This document shows positions 17,929 to 26,580 of a stretch of DNA of 64,000 bases, piece by piece. Source of the DNA: Halapricum desulfuricans (GTDB lineage: Archaea; Halobacteriota; Halobacteria; Halobacteriales; Haloarculaceae); the NCBI RefSeq assembly GCF_017094505.1, contig NZ_CP064787.1, forward strand, positions 1,302,001-1,366,000, given 5' to 3'. Below the pieces are notes generated by a model, which saw only the letters and a program-made list of their open reading frames with translations, had not been told where the DNA came from and did not search any database. The position numbers were made by a program, and so were the translations under genes. Numbering within the stretch: position 1 is the first letter of the stretch; every line of letters starts with the position of its first letter.

Positions 17929-20900
17929 TCACGTCGTCCGCAGGTTGCCGTTGGTCGGTTCGTAGATCTCGCCTTGCTGTTTGAGCTTCTCGATCTCGTG
18001 TTCGGCCTTCGACTCGTCGATCCCGACTTCCTCGGCGCGCTCGATCACGACCTCAACTGGCGCGCCGTCGTCGTACTCGTCCTGGATGTCGGCGATGATC
18101 CCCTTGATGTTCTGGATGCGGTCGCGCTGGCTCTTCGAGGTCCCCGTCTCGACGACGTCGGCGTCGAGTTCGCCGGTTTCGGGGTCGACGCCGATGTCCT
18201 GTAGCGACGAGCGGACGATCTCGATCACTCGCTCGGCGTCGCGCTGCTCGACGGTGTCCGAGAGCCGCACGCGGGCCGAGGCCTCGGCCAGCCGGATCAG
18301 CGCCTCGATCTTCCGGGCGGTCACGGGAACTGCGGCGTCTTCGTCCTGGCCCTTCGAGCGCAAGTCGACGTAGAACGATTCGATCTCGTCTTTGGCCTCC
18401 TCGGTCATCGTCGGGAAGCAGTTGCGCTTGGCGTAGGCGATGTACTTGCGCAGCAGTTCGGGATCGATCGTCGGGTCGACCTCCTCGGTGACGGTCTCGA
18501 CTTCCTCCGCCGAGAAGTCCGGCGTCGCGTTCTCCTGACGGTGGGTGTGCAACTCGCCGGCGTAGTTGGTCGTCAGGATGTGCTGGGCAAGCTTTCGGTC
18601 CTCCTCCTCGTTGGGCTTGTCGGTGACCGTGAAGATCAGATCGAATCGCGAAATGAGGGCGGGCTCCAGGTCGATCTGTTCGCCGATCGGCTCGTACTGG
18701 TCGAACCGCCCGTACTTCGGGTTTGCCGCCCCGAGCAGCGAACAGCGACTTTTCAGTGTCGCGTTAATTCCGGCTTTACTTACGCTAATTGACTGTTGCT
18801 CTAGCGCTTGGTGCATCGCTGAGCGGTCCTCGGAATTGTGGACGACCATCCCGTTGGCAACGAAGTTGTGGGTTCCTTCGACTGTGAGATCGTATACGTT
18901 CGGTTTCCTGCGAGCCTCGATCTCGTCGAGTAGCTCGCTGGCCCGTCGTCTGATATCGGTCACTTTCTTCGACAGGACGTCTCGAATATCTCCCATTCGG
19001 TCGGTTTCGACCACCCCGCGAACCCACCGCGACACCGTCGACGGGGCGACGTCGACCGCTCTCGCTAGCTCCGCATACGAGATATCGTACGCTTCGGCGA
19101 CAGTTCGGATAGACTCCACATCGCCGATGTCCGGTTCAGCCGCCAGTAGCGTTTCGGCCCGTTCGACTGCATCGCCAGACGAACAACCAAGTACCCCGGC
19201 GAGTTCCTCTCGCAAGAGCCGAATCTGGTCGTCCTCGCTCGCGGCCTGGACCGTCTCGGCAGTCTGGACTTGGCGCCACTTCACATCTCCGTAGACAAGT
19301 TCTCTGAACTGCGTCAGGTCGGTCGCTGCCACGTCCGACAGGATCTCGTCAAGTCCCCCTCGGATCACTGGCTGCAGTTCCGGATCACTACCCCAGCGTC
19401 TCGATATCTGCTGCTGGCTGTAGCTCGTGCCCGTCGACAGTTCACTCTGGGAGACGTGGTATCGCCTGCGTACCTGTTCGAGTGTTTCCCAGTCGGCATC
19501 GTCGATCCGTCCGCGGTCTCGATCCGCCTGGTGGACGCGCTCCTCGAACGTGTCGAGAACGGTTCGTGCTGCGCGGATCGAGATGTTCGCGTCCTCGTTT
19601 TCGAAGTTGCAGTACGTCACATCGTTTAGCCCGCACTCTGACTGGTAGAGCCGCAGCGACTCCCGACAGTCTTCGAGCAGGGAACCACAGTGGGGAATCA
19701 CGTCGAGAATCGTCCGGTCTCCGGAGACAGCAGCCACAGCACTCGCGAGCGCTTCCTGTTTCCTGTCGAGCGTAAAGCCGACGTGACGATCGAACGCGTT
19801 GAGCGAGTCAGCGTCGGTGATCGTGAGTAAATACACGTCACGTCCGTCTGCTCGTTCCCGGGTCTGGATCTGGCTGGTAATACCGAACTCCAGTAGCAAC
19901 TGTTTGGCGGCCAAGAGGAGTTCGTAGCTCGACGAGAAGATCCGAACGTTCCGGTCGTCGACACTCCCCTCGCTATCGGCGAGCGCACGCAAGAAGGCCG
20001 CCTTCGTGGCACGAGAACTTTTACTCACTGCTTCGGGGAGCCGTTTCCCGTCGTACGTTTCGAGATTCATCCCCGCGTCGAGAACGGCGTCCGCGTACGA
20101 TTTACCGGGGAGTCGAACCGTCTCGACGCCGTCGTCTCGCTGTTCGCTGGGTGGCCTGACCGGTTCGGCGTCGAAGGCAGTCCTGCACACGTCTTCGAAG
20201 TCAGCGAGCAGTTCCTCCTCGGCGTTCGTAAACCGGATTCCGTAGACACCTTCCTCGCGGTCGTAGTAGACATTGCCGTCCCCGGCGAGATAGCCGAGCA
20301 CAGCTCCGAGTGCTGGCGAGACGCTGTCTTCGCCGGACGTCGAATCGCCGTCGCTGGCTGTCGCCACTACACCGCCGTCGCTGGCAGCCGCTCGGAGGTC
20401 CCGGGGGACGTACACCCAGTCCCCGGCGTCGAGTTCATCCGCAGCCCGCTCGACGCGTCCATCCGCCGTCCGGGCGAAAAACGGGTGGTCGGCTGTCGTC
20501 GTGAGCCGCTCACCCGTCTGTAACGTGACGCGCGTCAGATCCTCGGGTGCGTCGTACTCGTGGACTGCCGAGACGGGTCGTGTCACCAACTGGCCGCTGT
20601 CGGTCATCGTCCAGACACGAAGGTCGACGTCTCTGATCGTTCGTCCGTTCGAGAGCGTCTCCACCTCACCATCGTCGACTGCATCGTAGGCGACGTCCCG
20701 AATTCGATGGATACCGTCTTCGAGATGGACAAGCGTGTCGCCGGTCACGCAGCGCATCTTGTCGAGTTCGTCGACTGCCGCGATCCCTTGATCGGCAAGA
20801 ACGAGCGCTCCAGCCTCCAACGTCCACTGCTGGCCGTCTCCGAAGTCGTCTCTAACAGCCGCAGCGGTGTTGTGGGTTACGACGCCGTTGCCGACGAAGT

Positions 20901-23499
20901 TGTGTGTCTCGGGCACAGTGAGATCGAACACTTCTTTCTCGCCGGTATCGACTGCGGCGACGACCTCGTCCCAGCGGAGGTCCACGTCCACGGCTTCACG
21001 AACCAGCGGCTCGACGGATCCGAGATCGAGATCGTCCAGCATCGATCGGGCGCGGGCGCGGCCCGGGTTGTCGCCGCCTCGTACGTTCGTATGATACGCT
21101 CCGGCGGTACCGTCGGCCGCTGCGGTGAGCGCCTGTCCGATCGGGAGCATCTCGGGTTGGTGTCGTTCGTCGCCGACGATCCGTTCGAGCGCTGCCCGCT
21201 TCTCAGACGATTCGAACCCGATCGCCTCCGCAAACCGATCGATATCCGCGCCGTACATCTCTACGAAATACTGGACGTGCTTGGATTCGATCTCGTGGCC
21301 GTCTGCACGTTCGTACGTCCCGCGCCGGTCACGCTCTCGCACCTTGGCTTGCACGCCGCAGGTCTCTAGCAGCAACTGGATTTGTCGGGCGAGTTCGTCG
21401 CTGATCGTCGAGAGCAGAACGCTCGATCCGCCGTCGTCCCGGACGGACACGGACCCGTCCGCATCCATCAATCCGCGAAGGAACGCATCGGCGTGGGCGG
21501 CAGTCGTCAGCTCCGGTGCGAGCGCGAGGTTCTCCTTCGGCGACTCCATCCCGGCGTTCGAGAACAGTCGTGCGATCGTCACGCTGTTGACCCGGATGCA
21601 CGGAACTCGGTCGTCCTGATACTCGATGTCCGGTCGTTTGTCGAACTTCTCGGCGAAGATGTCGGCTGCTCGTTCGAGCAACCGCTCGTCGCTATTGGAG
21701 ACACGGACCAGACCACGATCGAGTGCAATATCGCCGTCTCCGAAGACGAGCCCGAGAAGATACAGCAGGTCCTCGTCGAACGTCTCCGGAAGCGTGATCG
21801 AATCGCCGTGACGGACCATCAATCGCTCGAATTCGATCCGGTCTCGAGGGGTATCGGTCGCGTCGAGCATCCGATCGAGTTTCTCGACGGGAACGTGACG
21901 GTTCTTGAGGTGGAGGTAGATGAAGTCCTCCGAGAGGTCCAGTTCGGCCGCTGCGTCCCGCAGCGTTCCGAATTCCTCGACGAGTGCGTCCCGGAGGTAC
22001 GCGACGGAGTCGTCGGCGAGCTTTACTTTCTCGTTTGTGAGTTCGACAAATTCCCGAACAGAGCGCTCTTCGCGCTCAATCCCGTCGTAGCGCGGCACTG
22101 CGACGTGATCGCCTGCCTCGATGTCGGAGATCTGTGTCCACTCGATGCCGTCCTCGCCGCAGGTTAACACTGGCGTGTTGACGGACGCTTCGAGTTCCTT
22201 CCCGTGTCGGGTTTCGACCCGTCGGCACTGCTTTTCCGGCATCCGCCAGACATGTGACGAGGACTGTTCGACCATCTCGCCGCTCTCCCGGTCGAACGTC
22301 TGCACGCCGATCTGTTTTTCGACGGCTGTTTCCTCAACCACGGGATCCGGGAGTTCGGGCTCGACGATATCGCGTATCTCTCTGAACCCGTCGTCGGTCT
22401 GGACAACCGTGTCACCGGTAACACAGAGCCCGGCCGCCGATGATCCTTTCCCCGATGTATAGACGGATCTCGGGGCGATATTTTGGATATATGATAACAT
22501 CTGCGATTTGCCAGTTCCGGGGTCACCGATCAAGAGCATATGCAGGTCCCCACGGATCCGAGAGCCGTCGGGGAGGTCCTTCGAGACGCCCGAGAACAGC
22601 TGGAGGATCATCGAGAGCTTCTCCTGCTCGTAGCCGTAGATCGAGGGGGCGATCGCGCCGACCATCTGCTCGTAGATGTCGGGTTCGTTCGAGAGCTCGA
22701 CGATCTCCTTTTTGTCCTCGTCGGTGATGTCCATCTCCTCGAACTGCTCGTCCTCGATCTCGACGGTCATCCCGTCCATGTACGTGTCGAACATGGGGGT
22801 CTTCTCGTTGCCGCTCTCGCGCTGGTCGAGTTTGAGGACGCCGGTCACGCGGACGTGATCGCCCGCCGTGACGTTGCCGGTGATGTCGTCTTCGATGTTG
22901 ACGTCGATCGACTGAGGCGTCTCGCCGCCGCGCAGTCCCTCGGGAGACTCCTGAACGCGGATCTTCTGGGCGTCGATGAACTCCGACTGGTCGAAGTTGA
23001 TCCGGAACGGCCCCTGCCGTTCACAGCCCTGACACTCGTGGGGCTCCTGGAAGTCGCCCGTCGTCTGTGGAATGCGCGTCAGCGTCCCACAGCGCTGGCA
23101 CTCGAAGGCCGCGTCGGTGACTTTCGGTCGGACCTCCGTGGCCTTGCGGACGATCCCCTGAACGCTGATGAGCTGTCCGCGGTGGTCGGCCCGGATGTCC
23201 CGGATGCCCGTCGCCTCGGGCAGGTTCTCGATCCGGACGTGGGCCTGCCCGAGTTTGACGTCGACAGGGAGGTCGTACAGTCGCAGCGCCTCCTCGGCGT
23301 ACTCTTGGAGCTGCTCGGGCTGGTTGCGAACGTCCTCGGCCAGATCCGGGTCGAACCGGTAGAGGTCCTGCCAGTCGACGAACAGCGACTTCTGTTCGGA
23401 GGGGTACTTCTGTGCGAGTTCGCCGATCTCGTTGCGATAGTAATCCCGGTAGAACTCCTCGAAGCGATCGATGAGTTCGGTGTTGTCCGCGGTGGCCAT
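17929..23499 (-). CDS. mcm: Replicative DNA helicase MCM, interrupted by two inteins
   Basis: 1856 aa precursor. Removing inteins of 519 and 639 aa leaves 698 aa, the normal length of haloarchaeal MCM. The N-terminal domain has a zinc ribbon (CQRCGTLTRIP and CQGCERQG). The ATPase has Walker A GDPGTGKSQML near residue 325, then intein 1 after SGKGSSAAGL. A 39-residue extein piece (878-916) contains the Walker B end AAVDELDKMR. Intein 2 follows, then SEDRSAMHQALEQQ, the arginine-finger region ISRFDLIFTV and a C-terminal winged helix. As the hexameric replicative helicase it is essential, so both inteins must splice efficiently. Confidence 0.95.
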   Translation of the reverse strand: MATADNTELIDRFEEFYRDYYRNEIGELAQKYPSEQKSLFVDWQDLYRFDPDLAEDVRNQPEQLQEYAEEALRLYDLPVDVKLGQAHVRIENLPEATGIRDIRADHRGQLISVQGIVRKATEVRPKVTDAAFECQRCGTLTRIPQTTGDFQEPHECQGCERQGPFRINFDQSEFIDAQKIRVQESPEGLRGGETPQSIDVNIEDDITGNVTAGDHVRVTGVLKLDQRESGNEKTPMFDTYMDGMTVEIEDEQFEEMDITDEDKKEIVELSNEPDIYEQMVGAIAPSIYGYEQEKLSMILQLFSGVSKDLPDGSRIRGDLHMLLIGDPGTGKSQMLSYIQNIAPRSVYTSGKGSSAAGLCVTGDTVVQTDDGFREIRDIVEPELPDPVVEETAVEKQIGVQTFDRESGEMVEQSSSHVWRMPEKQCRRVETRHGKELEASVNTPVLTCGEDGIEWTQISDIEAGDHVAVPRYDGIEREERSVREFVELTNEKVKLADDSVAYLRDALVEEFGTLRDAAAELDLSEDFIYLHLKNRHVPVEKLDRMLDATDTPRDRIEFERLMVRHGDSITLPETFDEDLLYLLGLVFGDGDIALDRGLVRVSNSDERLLERAADIFAEKFDKRPDIEYQDDRVPCIRVNSVTIARLFSNAGMESPKENLALAPELTTAAHADAFLRGLMDADGSVSVRDDGGSSVLLSTISDELARQIQLLLETCGVQAKVRERDRRGTYERADGHEIESKHVQYFVEMYGADIDRFAEAIGFESSEKRAALERIVGDERHQPEMLPIGQALTAAADGTAGAYHTNVRGGDNPGRARARSMLDDLDLGSVEPLVREAVDVDLRWDEVVAAVDTGEKEVFDLTVPETHNFVGNGVVTHNTAAAVRDDFGDGQQWTLEAGALVLADQGIAAVDELDKMRCVTGDTLVHLEDGIHRIRDVAYDAVDDGEVETLSNGRTIRDVDLRVWTMTDSGQLVTRPVSAVHEYDAPEDLTRVTLQTGERLTTTADHPFFARTADGRVERAADELDAGDWVYVPRDLRAAASDGGVVATASDGDSTSGEDSVSPALGAVLGYLAGDGNVYYDREEGVYGIRFTNAEEELLADFEDVCRTAFDAEPVRPPSEQRDDGVETVRLPGKSYADAVLDAGMNLETYDGKRLPEAVSKSSRATKAAFLRALADSEGSVDDRNVRIFSSSYELLLAAKQLLLEFGITSQIQTRERADGRDVYLLTITDADSLNAFDRHVGFTLDRKQEALASAVAAVSGDRTILDVIPHCGSLLEDCRESLRLYQSECGLNDVTYCNFENEDANISIRAARTVLDTFEERVHQADRDRGRIDDADWETLEQVRRRYHVSQSELSTGTSYSQQQISRRWGSDPELQPVIRGGLDEILSDVAATDLTQFRELVYGDVKWRQVQTAETVQAASEDDQIRLLREELAGVLGCSSGDAVERAETLLAAEPDIGDVESIRTVAEAYDISYAELARAVDVAPSTVSRWVRGVVETDRMGDIRDVLSKKVTDIRRRASELLDEIEARRKPNVYDLTVEGTHNFVANGMVVHNSEDRSAMHQALEQQSISVSKAGINATLKSRCSLLGAANPKYGRFDQYEPIGEQIDLEPALISRFDLIFTVTDKPNEEEDRKLAQHILTTNYAGELHTHRQENATPDFSAEEVETVTEEVDPTIDPELLRKYIAYAKRNCFPTMTEEAKDEIESFYVDLRSKGQDEDAAVPVTARKIEALIRLAEASARVRLSDTVEQRDAERVIEIVRSSLQDIGVDPETGELDADVVETGTSKSQRDRIQNIKGIIADIQDEYDDGAPVEVVIERAEEVGIDESKAEHEIEKLKQQGEIYEPTNGNLRTT
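18835..20751 (-). mobile_element. Intein 2 of MCM (639 aa, endonuclease plus HTH insertion)
   Basis: Residues 917-1555 of the precursor, starting CVTGDTLVHLEDG and ending GTHNFVANGMVVHN before Ser. The endonuclease motifs are LGAVLGYLAGDGNVYY and AAFLRALADSEGSVDD. C-terminal to these lie two helix-turn-helix-like segments: SELSTGTSYSQQQISRRWG and AELARAVDVAPSTVSRWVRG. The second falls inside about 110 residues placed between a Hint strand resembling intein 1 (YGDVKWRQV versus DLRWDEV) and the final NVYDLTVEGTHNF block. It sits directly after the Walker B DELDKM motif. Confidence 0.9.
20869..22425 (-). mobile_element. Intein 1 of MCM (519 aa, LAGLIDADG endonuclease type)
   Basis: Residues 359-877 of the precursor. 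The first residue is Cys (CVTGDTVVQTDDG, block A). It ends ETHNFVGNGVVTHN and is followed by Thr, so the splice chemistry is Cys/Asn/Thr. Two endonuclease motifs, LLYLLGLVFGDGDI and FLRGLMDADGSVSV, contain the acidic residues expected of a DOD homing endonuclease, so it may still be active. It interrupts the conserved SAAGL-TAAV segment of the helicase between Walker A and Walker B. Confidence 0.9.
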
Positions 23500-23532
23500 T
23501 CAGTGAAACCAGGATTGGGCGTACTCACTCAA

Positions 23533-23573
23533 GAAGGTTGGCAAAGCACAGCGAAAGTGAGTGGGTGGGGTGC
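23533..23573 (+). repeat. 41-bp direct repeat, copy 1
   Basis: A 41-base sequence (core GGCAAAGCACAGCGAAAGTG) lies 34 bases upstream of the mcm start and recurs at 23717-23757 with two mismatches. The ~140 bases between the copies hold an imperfect palindromic CTCGCTCGCTACGCTCGCGAG stretch and no gene. It may be a duplication scar or a small repeat family. Confidence 0.7.
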
Positions 23574-23716
23574 GGTTTTTCCCACGGGAAGACGGTCCGG
23601 CTCGCTCGTTGTACTCGCTGCGCGGGCTGCGACTTCCCTGCTCTCGCTCGCTACGCTCGCGAGAACCATGTTTTTGCGCGAGCGACCAGCGGGAGCGAGC
23701 GGAAAAAGTGGCAACT

Positions 23717-23757
23717 GAAGGGTGGCAAAGCACGGCGAAAGTGAGTGGGTGGGGTGC
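23717..23757 (+). repeat. 41-bp direct repeat, copy 2
   Basis: Second copy of the repeat at 23533-23573, ending five bases before the stop codon of the ABC transporter ATPase gene. Both copies lie in the 263-base space between mcm and the transporter genes. Confidence 0.7.
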
Positions 23758-23762
23758 TCCGT

Positions 23763-24524
23763 TCAGTATTCGATCAGTCCGAGGAGTTCCTCGTAGTAGC
23801 TGCCGAAGGCGCGATCCGAGCGCGAGCGCGGTCGCTCGAGATCGACGTCGACGATTTCCTGGACACGTCCCGGCTCTCGATCCATTACGACGACTCGGTC
23901 GCCGAGTTTGATCGCCTCCTCGATGTCGTGAGTGACGAACAGCACGGTCTTGCCCGTCTCCGTCCAGACGTCGAGCAACTCTTCCTGCAGTTTCGCCTTC
24001 GTCTGTGCGTCGACTGCTCCGAACGGCTCGTCCATCAACAGCAGATCGGGGTCGGGAGCCAGCGCGCGAGCGAGCGCGACGCGCTGTTTCATTCCGCCCG
24101 AGAGGTCCTTCGGGTAGGTGCCCCCGAACCCGTCGAGTCCGACCGTCTCCAGCAGTTGTTCGACGCGCTCGCGACGCTCGGGAGCCGGCGTGCCGTCCTG
24201 CTCCAGCCCGAACCCGACGTTGCCCGAGACCGTCCGCCAGGGGAAGAGGTGGTACTCCTGGAAGACGATCCCCAGCTCCGGGCCCGGTCCGTCGATCACG
24301 TCGCCGTCCAGTCGCACCTCGCCTTCGGTGGGCGCCTGCAGCCCGGCGATGATCCGGAACAGCGTCGTCTTGCCACAGCCCGAGGGGCCGACGATCGTCA
24401 CGAACTCGCCGGGATCGACCGCGAAGGACACCTCTCGCAGCGCCTCGACGGGACCGTTCGAGCCGTCGTAGACCATCGACACGTCGTCGATCGCGACGCG
24501 ATCCGCAGTGATTTCTATCGCCAT
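23763..24524 (-). CDS. ABC transporter ATP-binding protein (nitrate/sulfonate/taurine type)
   Basis: 253 aa from ATG 24524, overlapping the permease gene by 10 bases. Walker A is VGPSGCGKTTLFRII, the Q-loop is FQEYHLFPWRTV, the signature is DLSGGMKQRVALARAL and Walker B is LLLMDEPFGAVD, with the switch histidine in VLFVTHDIEEAI. The LFPWRTV segment and length are typical of SsuB/TauB/NrtD ATPases. It would power the importer formed with the two genes upstream. The frame is open further 5' only because the antisense frame of the permease is open. Confidence 0.93.
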   Translation of the reverse strand: MAIEITADRVAIDDVSMVYDGSNGPVEALREVSFAVDPGEFVTIVGPSGCGKTTLFRIIAGLQAPTEGEVRLDGDVIDGPGPELGIVFQEYHLFPWRTVSGNVGFGLEQDGTPAPERRERVEQLLETVGLDGFGGTYPKDLSGGMKQRVALARALAPDPDLLLMDEPFGAVDAQTKAKLQEELLDVWTETGKTVLFVTHDIEEAIKLGDRVVVMDREPGRVQEIVDVDLERPRSRSDRAFGSYYEELLGLIEY

Positions 24525-25318
24525 GCGAGGACCCTCCGCTGGAGCAGCCGGAACGCGCTGTCGACCAGCAGGAACATGGCGCTCAACACGAGGATGTACG
24601 CGATCACGCGATCGACCTGCAGCGAGTTCGCCGCGCGGAATATCTGGCGGCCGATCCCCGGTGCGCCGAAGATCTCCGCCGCGACGACGAGCATCCAGCA
24701 CCGGCCGATCCCGGTCCGGATCCCGGTCGTGATCTCGGGCAACGAGGCAGGGAGAACGACCGTCCTGACCAGGCCGAGTTGCCGCTCTACCCCGAGGCTG
24801 CGCGCCACGTCCAGCAGGTCCTCGGAGACGCCTTCGACGCCGCCGTACGCGGCGTAGAAATTGATCCAGAACGCGCCGATCGCGATGATGAACGCCGCCC
24901 CGGCGTGGCCGATCCCGAACCACGCGATCGCGAAGCCGATCAGCGCCAGCGGGGGGACGGGACGGAGCACCCGGACGACCGGAGTCAGCGTCTCGTCGAG
25001 CAATCGACTCCAGCCCAGCGCGACGCCGACGGCGATCCCCAGCGTCGTCCCCACGACCGTGCCCGGCAGCCAGTGGCGGACGCTGTCCAACAGCGCCGCC
25101 TGCATCGTGCCCGACGCGAGTTCGGACTGGACGGTCACGGCGACAGCGAGCGGCGACGGGAGGACGTACGCCGGCTGGACGGCCGAGCCGGCCCACCACA
25201 GGCCGACGAACCCGGCGAGCCCGACCGCGCCCAGCACCAGTCGCCGCGGGTCGAACGCGTCCACGAGCCGCCCGAGGTCGTCGGTCCGGTCGAGTTCGTT
25301 GCTGACGTCCGTCGACAC
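24515..25318 (-). CDS. ABC transporter permease (SsuC/TauC type)
   Basis: 267 aa with about six membrane helices, starting MSTDVSNELDRTDD. The BPD-transport permease (EAA) loop is SEDLLDVARSLGVERQLGLV near residue 165, followed by VVLPASLPEITTGIRTGIG, characteristic of nitrate/sulfonate/taurine permeases. It stops 10 bases inside the ATPase gene and starts 3 bases after the solute-binding gene, so the three genes form one operon, transcribed binding protein, permease, ATPase. Confidence 0.92.
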   Translation of the reverse strand: MSTDVSNELDRTDDLGRLVDAFDPRRLVLGAVGLAGFVGLWWAGSAVQPAYVLPSPLAVAVTVQSELASGTMQAALLDSVRHWLPGTVVGTTLGIAVGVALGWSRLLDETLTPVVRVLRPVPPLALIGFAIAWFGIGHAGAAFIIAIGAFWINFYAAYGGVEGVSEDLLDVARSLGVERQLGLVRTVVLPASLPEITTGIRTGIGRCWMLVVAAEIFGAPGIGRQIFRAANSLQVDRVIAYILVLSAMFLLVDSAFRLLQRRVLAWR

Positions 25319-25320
25319 GG

Positions 25321-26334
25321 TTAGATCCCCTCGTAGACGCTGTAATCGAAGATCTCGTCAAGCGAGAGCGGATCGTCGAGCTTGCCGGTCCGGGCGGCGA
25401 ACTCCGAGAAGATCTCCGTCCCGTTTTCGATCTCGCGGGGGTCGGTGACGAAGTTCGACAGCGGCCCCTGCAGGGCCGACAGCGCCAGATCCGAATCAAG
25501 GCCGATACCGTCCTCGACGATCTCGGCCGTCGGTTCGGGATTGTCCTGAATGTACTCCGTCGCCCGGACGTGTGCCTCGAGGAACTGTGTCGCGACCTCG
25601 CTGTCCCGGACGGCGTCGCTCATCAGCGTCACGGCCGCCGGCTGGCCGGGCATGATCTGGGCGGCCGTCCTGAAGGTCTCGTAGGGAACTGATTCCGCCT
25701 GAACGCGAGTCGGGACCGGTTCCATGATCGACGTGCCGTCGATCTCGTCGTTCGCGAGGGCCTGCCAGACGGCGTTTGCGCCGTTGATCTCGAGGATTTC
25801 GACGTCGCTCTCGGGATCGATCTCTTCCTGTTCGAGCCAGTAACGCAGCAGGATATCGGGGACGGATCCCTGCGGGAAAGTCCCGAACCGGAACGGCTCG
25901 CCGCGCTCCTCTCGCCAGACGTCGAAGGCGTCACTACCGTGTTCGTCCCACAGCGGCCCGAGCGCCTCGTGTGCGAGGACCGCCATCGGTTCCTTGACGT
26001 TCGTCGCCGCCACCTTCGCCGGGAGCCCCCGATCGACGAGGATCATCGCCGGGACCACACCGAACATCGCAATGTCGATCTCCCCGCCGCCGTAGGCCTT
26101 GACGATAGACGGCCCGTCGGTGAACTCCTTGCCGACGACCTCGCGGTCGATCTCGTCGAGGTATCCCCGTTCGTCCATCACGAAGTACTGCAGGTCGGGG
26201 AAGATCGGCATGTACGCGACCGTCAGTTCGCCAGCGCCGCCGCCCAGAACGGAACAGCCGGCGAGGCCAGTCGTCGCTGCCGCCGTGCCTGCGAGATACG
26301 TCCGTCTCGAAATCCGCGTCTCTCGGTTTGCCAT
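25321..26334 (-). CDS. ABC transporter solute-binding lipoprotein (NrtA/SsuA-like)
   Basis: 337 aa. The N-terminus has the twin-arginine motif SRRTYLAG and the lipobox LAGC, so it should be exported folded by Tat and lipid-anchored, as is usual in haloarchaea. The mature part shows the NMT1/SsuA-like pattern: LTVAYMPIFPDLQYFVMDERG, GGEIDIAMFGVVPAMILVD and GTFPQGSVPDILLRYW. Similar proteins bind nitrate, sulfonates, taurine or pyrimidine precursors; the ligand here is not evident. It is first gene of the operon. The long open frame beyond 26334 is antisense to pus10. Confidence 0.92.
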   Translation of the reverse strand: MANRETRISRRTYLAGTAAATTGLAGCSVLGGGAGELTVAYMPIFPDLQYFVMDERGYLDEIDREVVGKEFTDGPSIVKAYGGGEIDIAMFGVVPAMILVDRGLPAKVAATNVKEPMAVLAHEALGPLWDEHGSDAFDVWREERGEPFRFGTFPQGSVPDILLRYWLEQEEIDPESDVEILEINGANAVWQALANDEIDGTSIMEPVPTRVQAESVPYETFRTAAQIMPGQPAAVTLMSDAVRDSEVATQFLEAHVRATEYIQDNPEPTAEIVEDGIGLDSDLALSALQGPLSNFVTDPREIENGTEIFSEFAARTGKLDDPLSLDEIFDYSVYEGI

Positions 26335-26580
26335 TACCGGATACGACGGGCCGGGGTCGTTTATGGAGACAGTTGCTGGCAACGGCTGCACCGTCTCTGT
26401 ACGCCGATTTCGGCCGACAGAGACCCGAGACAGGAGAGGTAAGGGCGCTCCCAGCCGAACCGCCATTTCGGTGACGTCCCCGTCATCGGATCGTCTTGCT
26501 GGTAGCGGTGACGGGGCAGAGAGGCCGTCGTCGGCGACGACTCGAAAGCGAATTACGTTTCGGACGGCGATACGGGATCG

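Noticed and set aside
18835-22425. Treating the MCM insertions as separate genes or as frameshift damage
   Set aside because: The whole 1856-codon frame is continuous, and both inserts have complete intein blocks at each end with the extein rejoining to a standard MCM.
24525-25499. N-terminal extension of the ABC ATPase frame to 578 codons
   Set aside because: This Arg/Pro-rich stretch lies over the permease gene in another frame. The ATPase begins at 24524.
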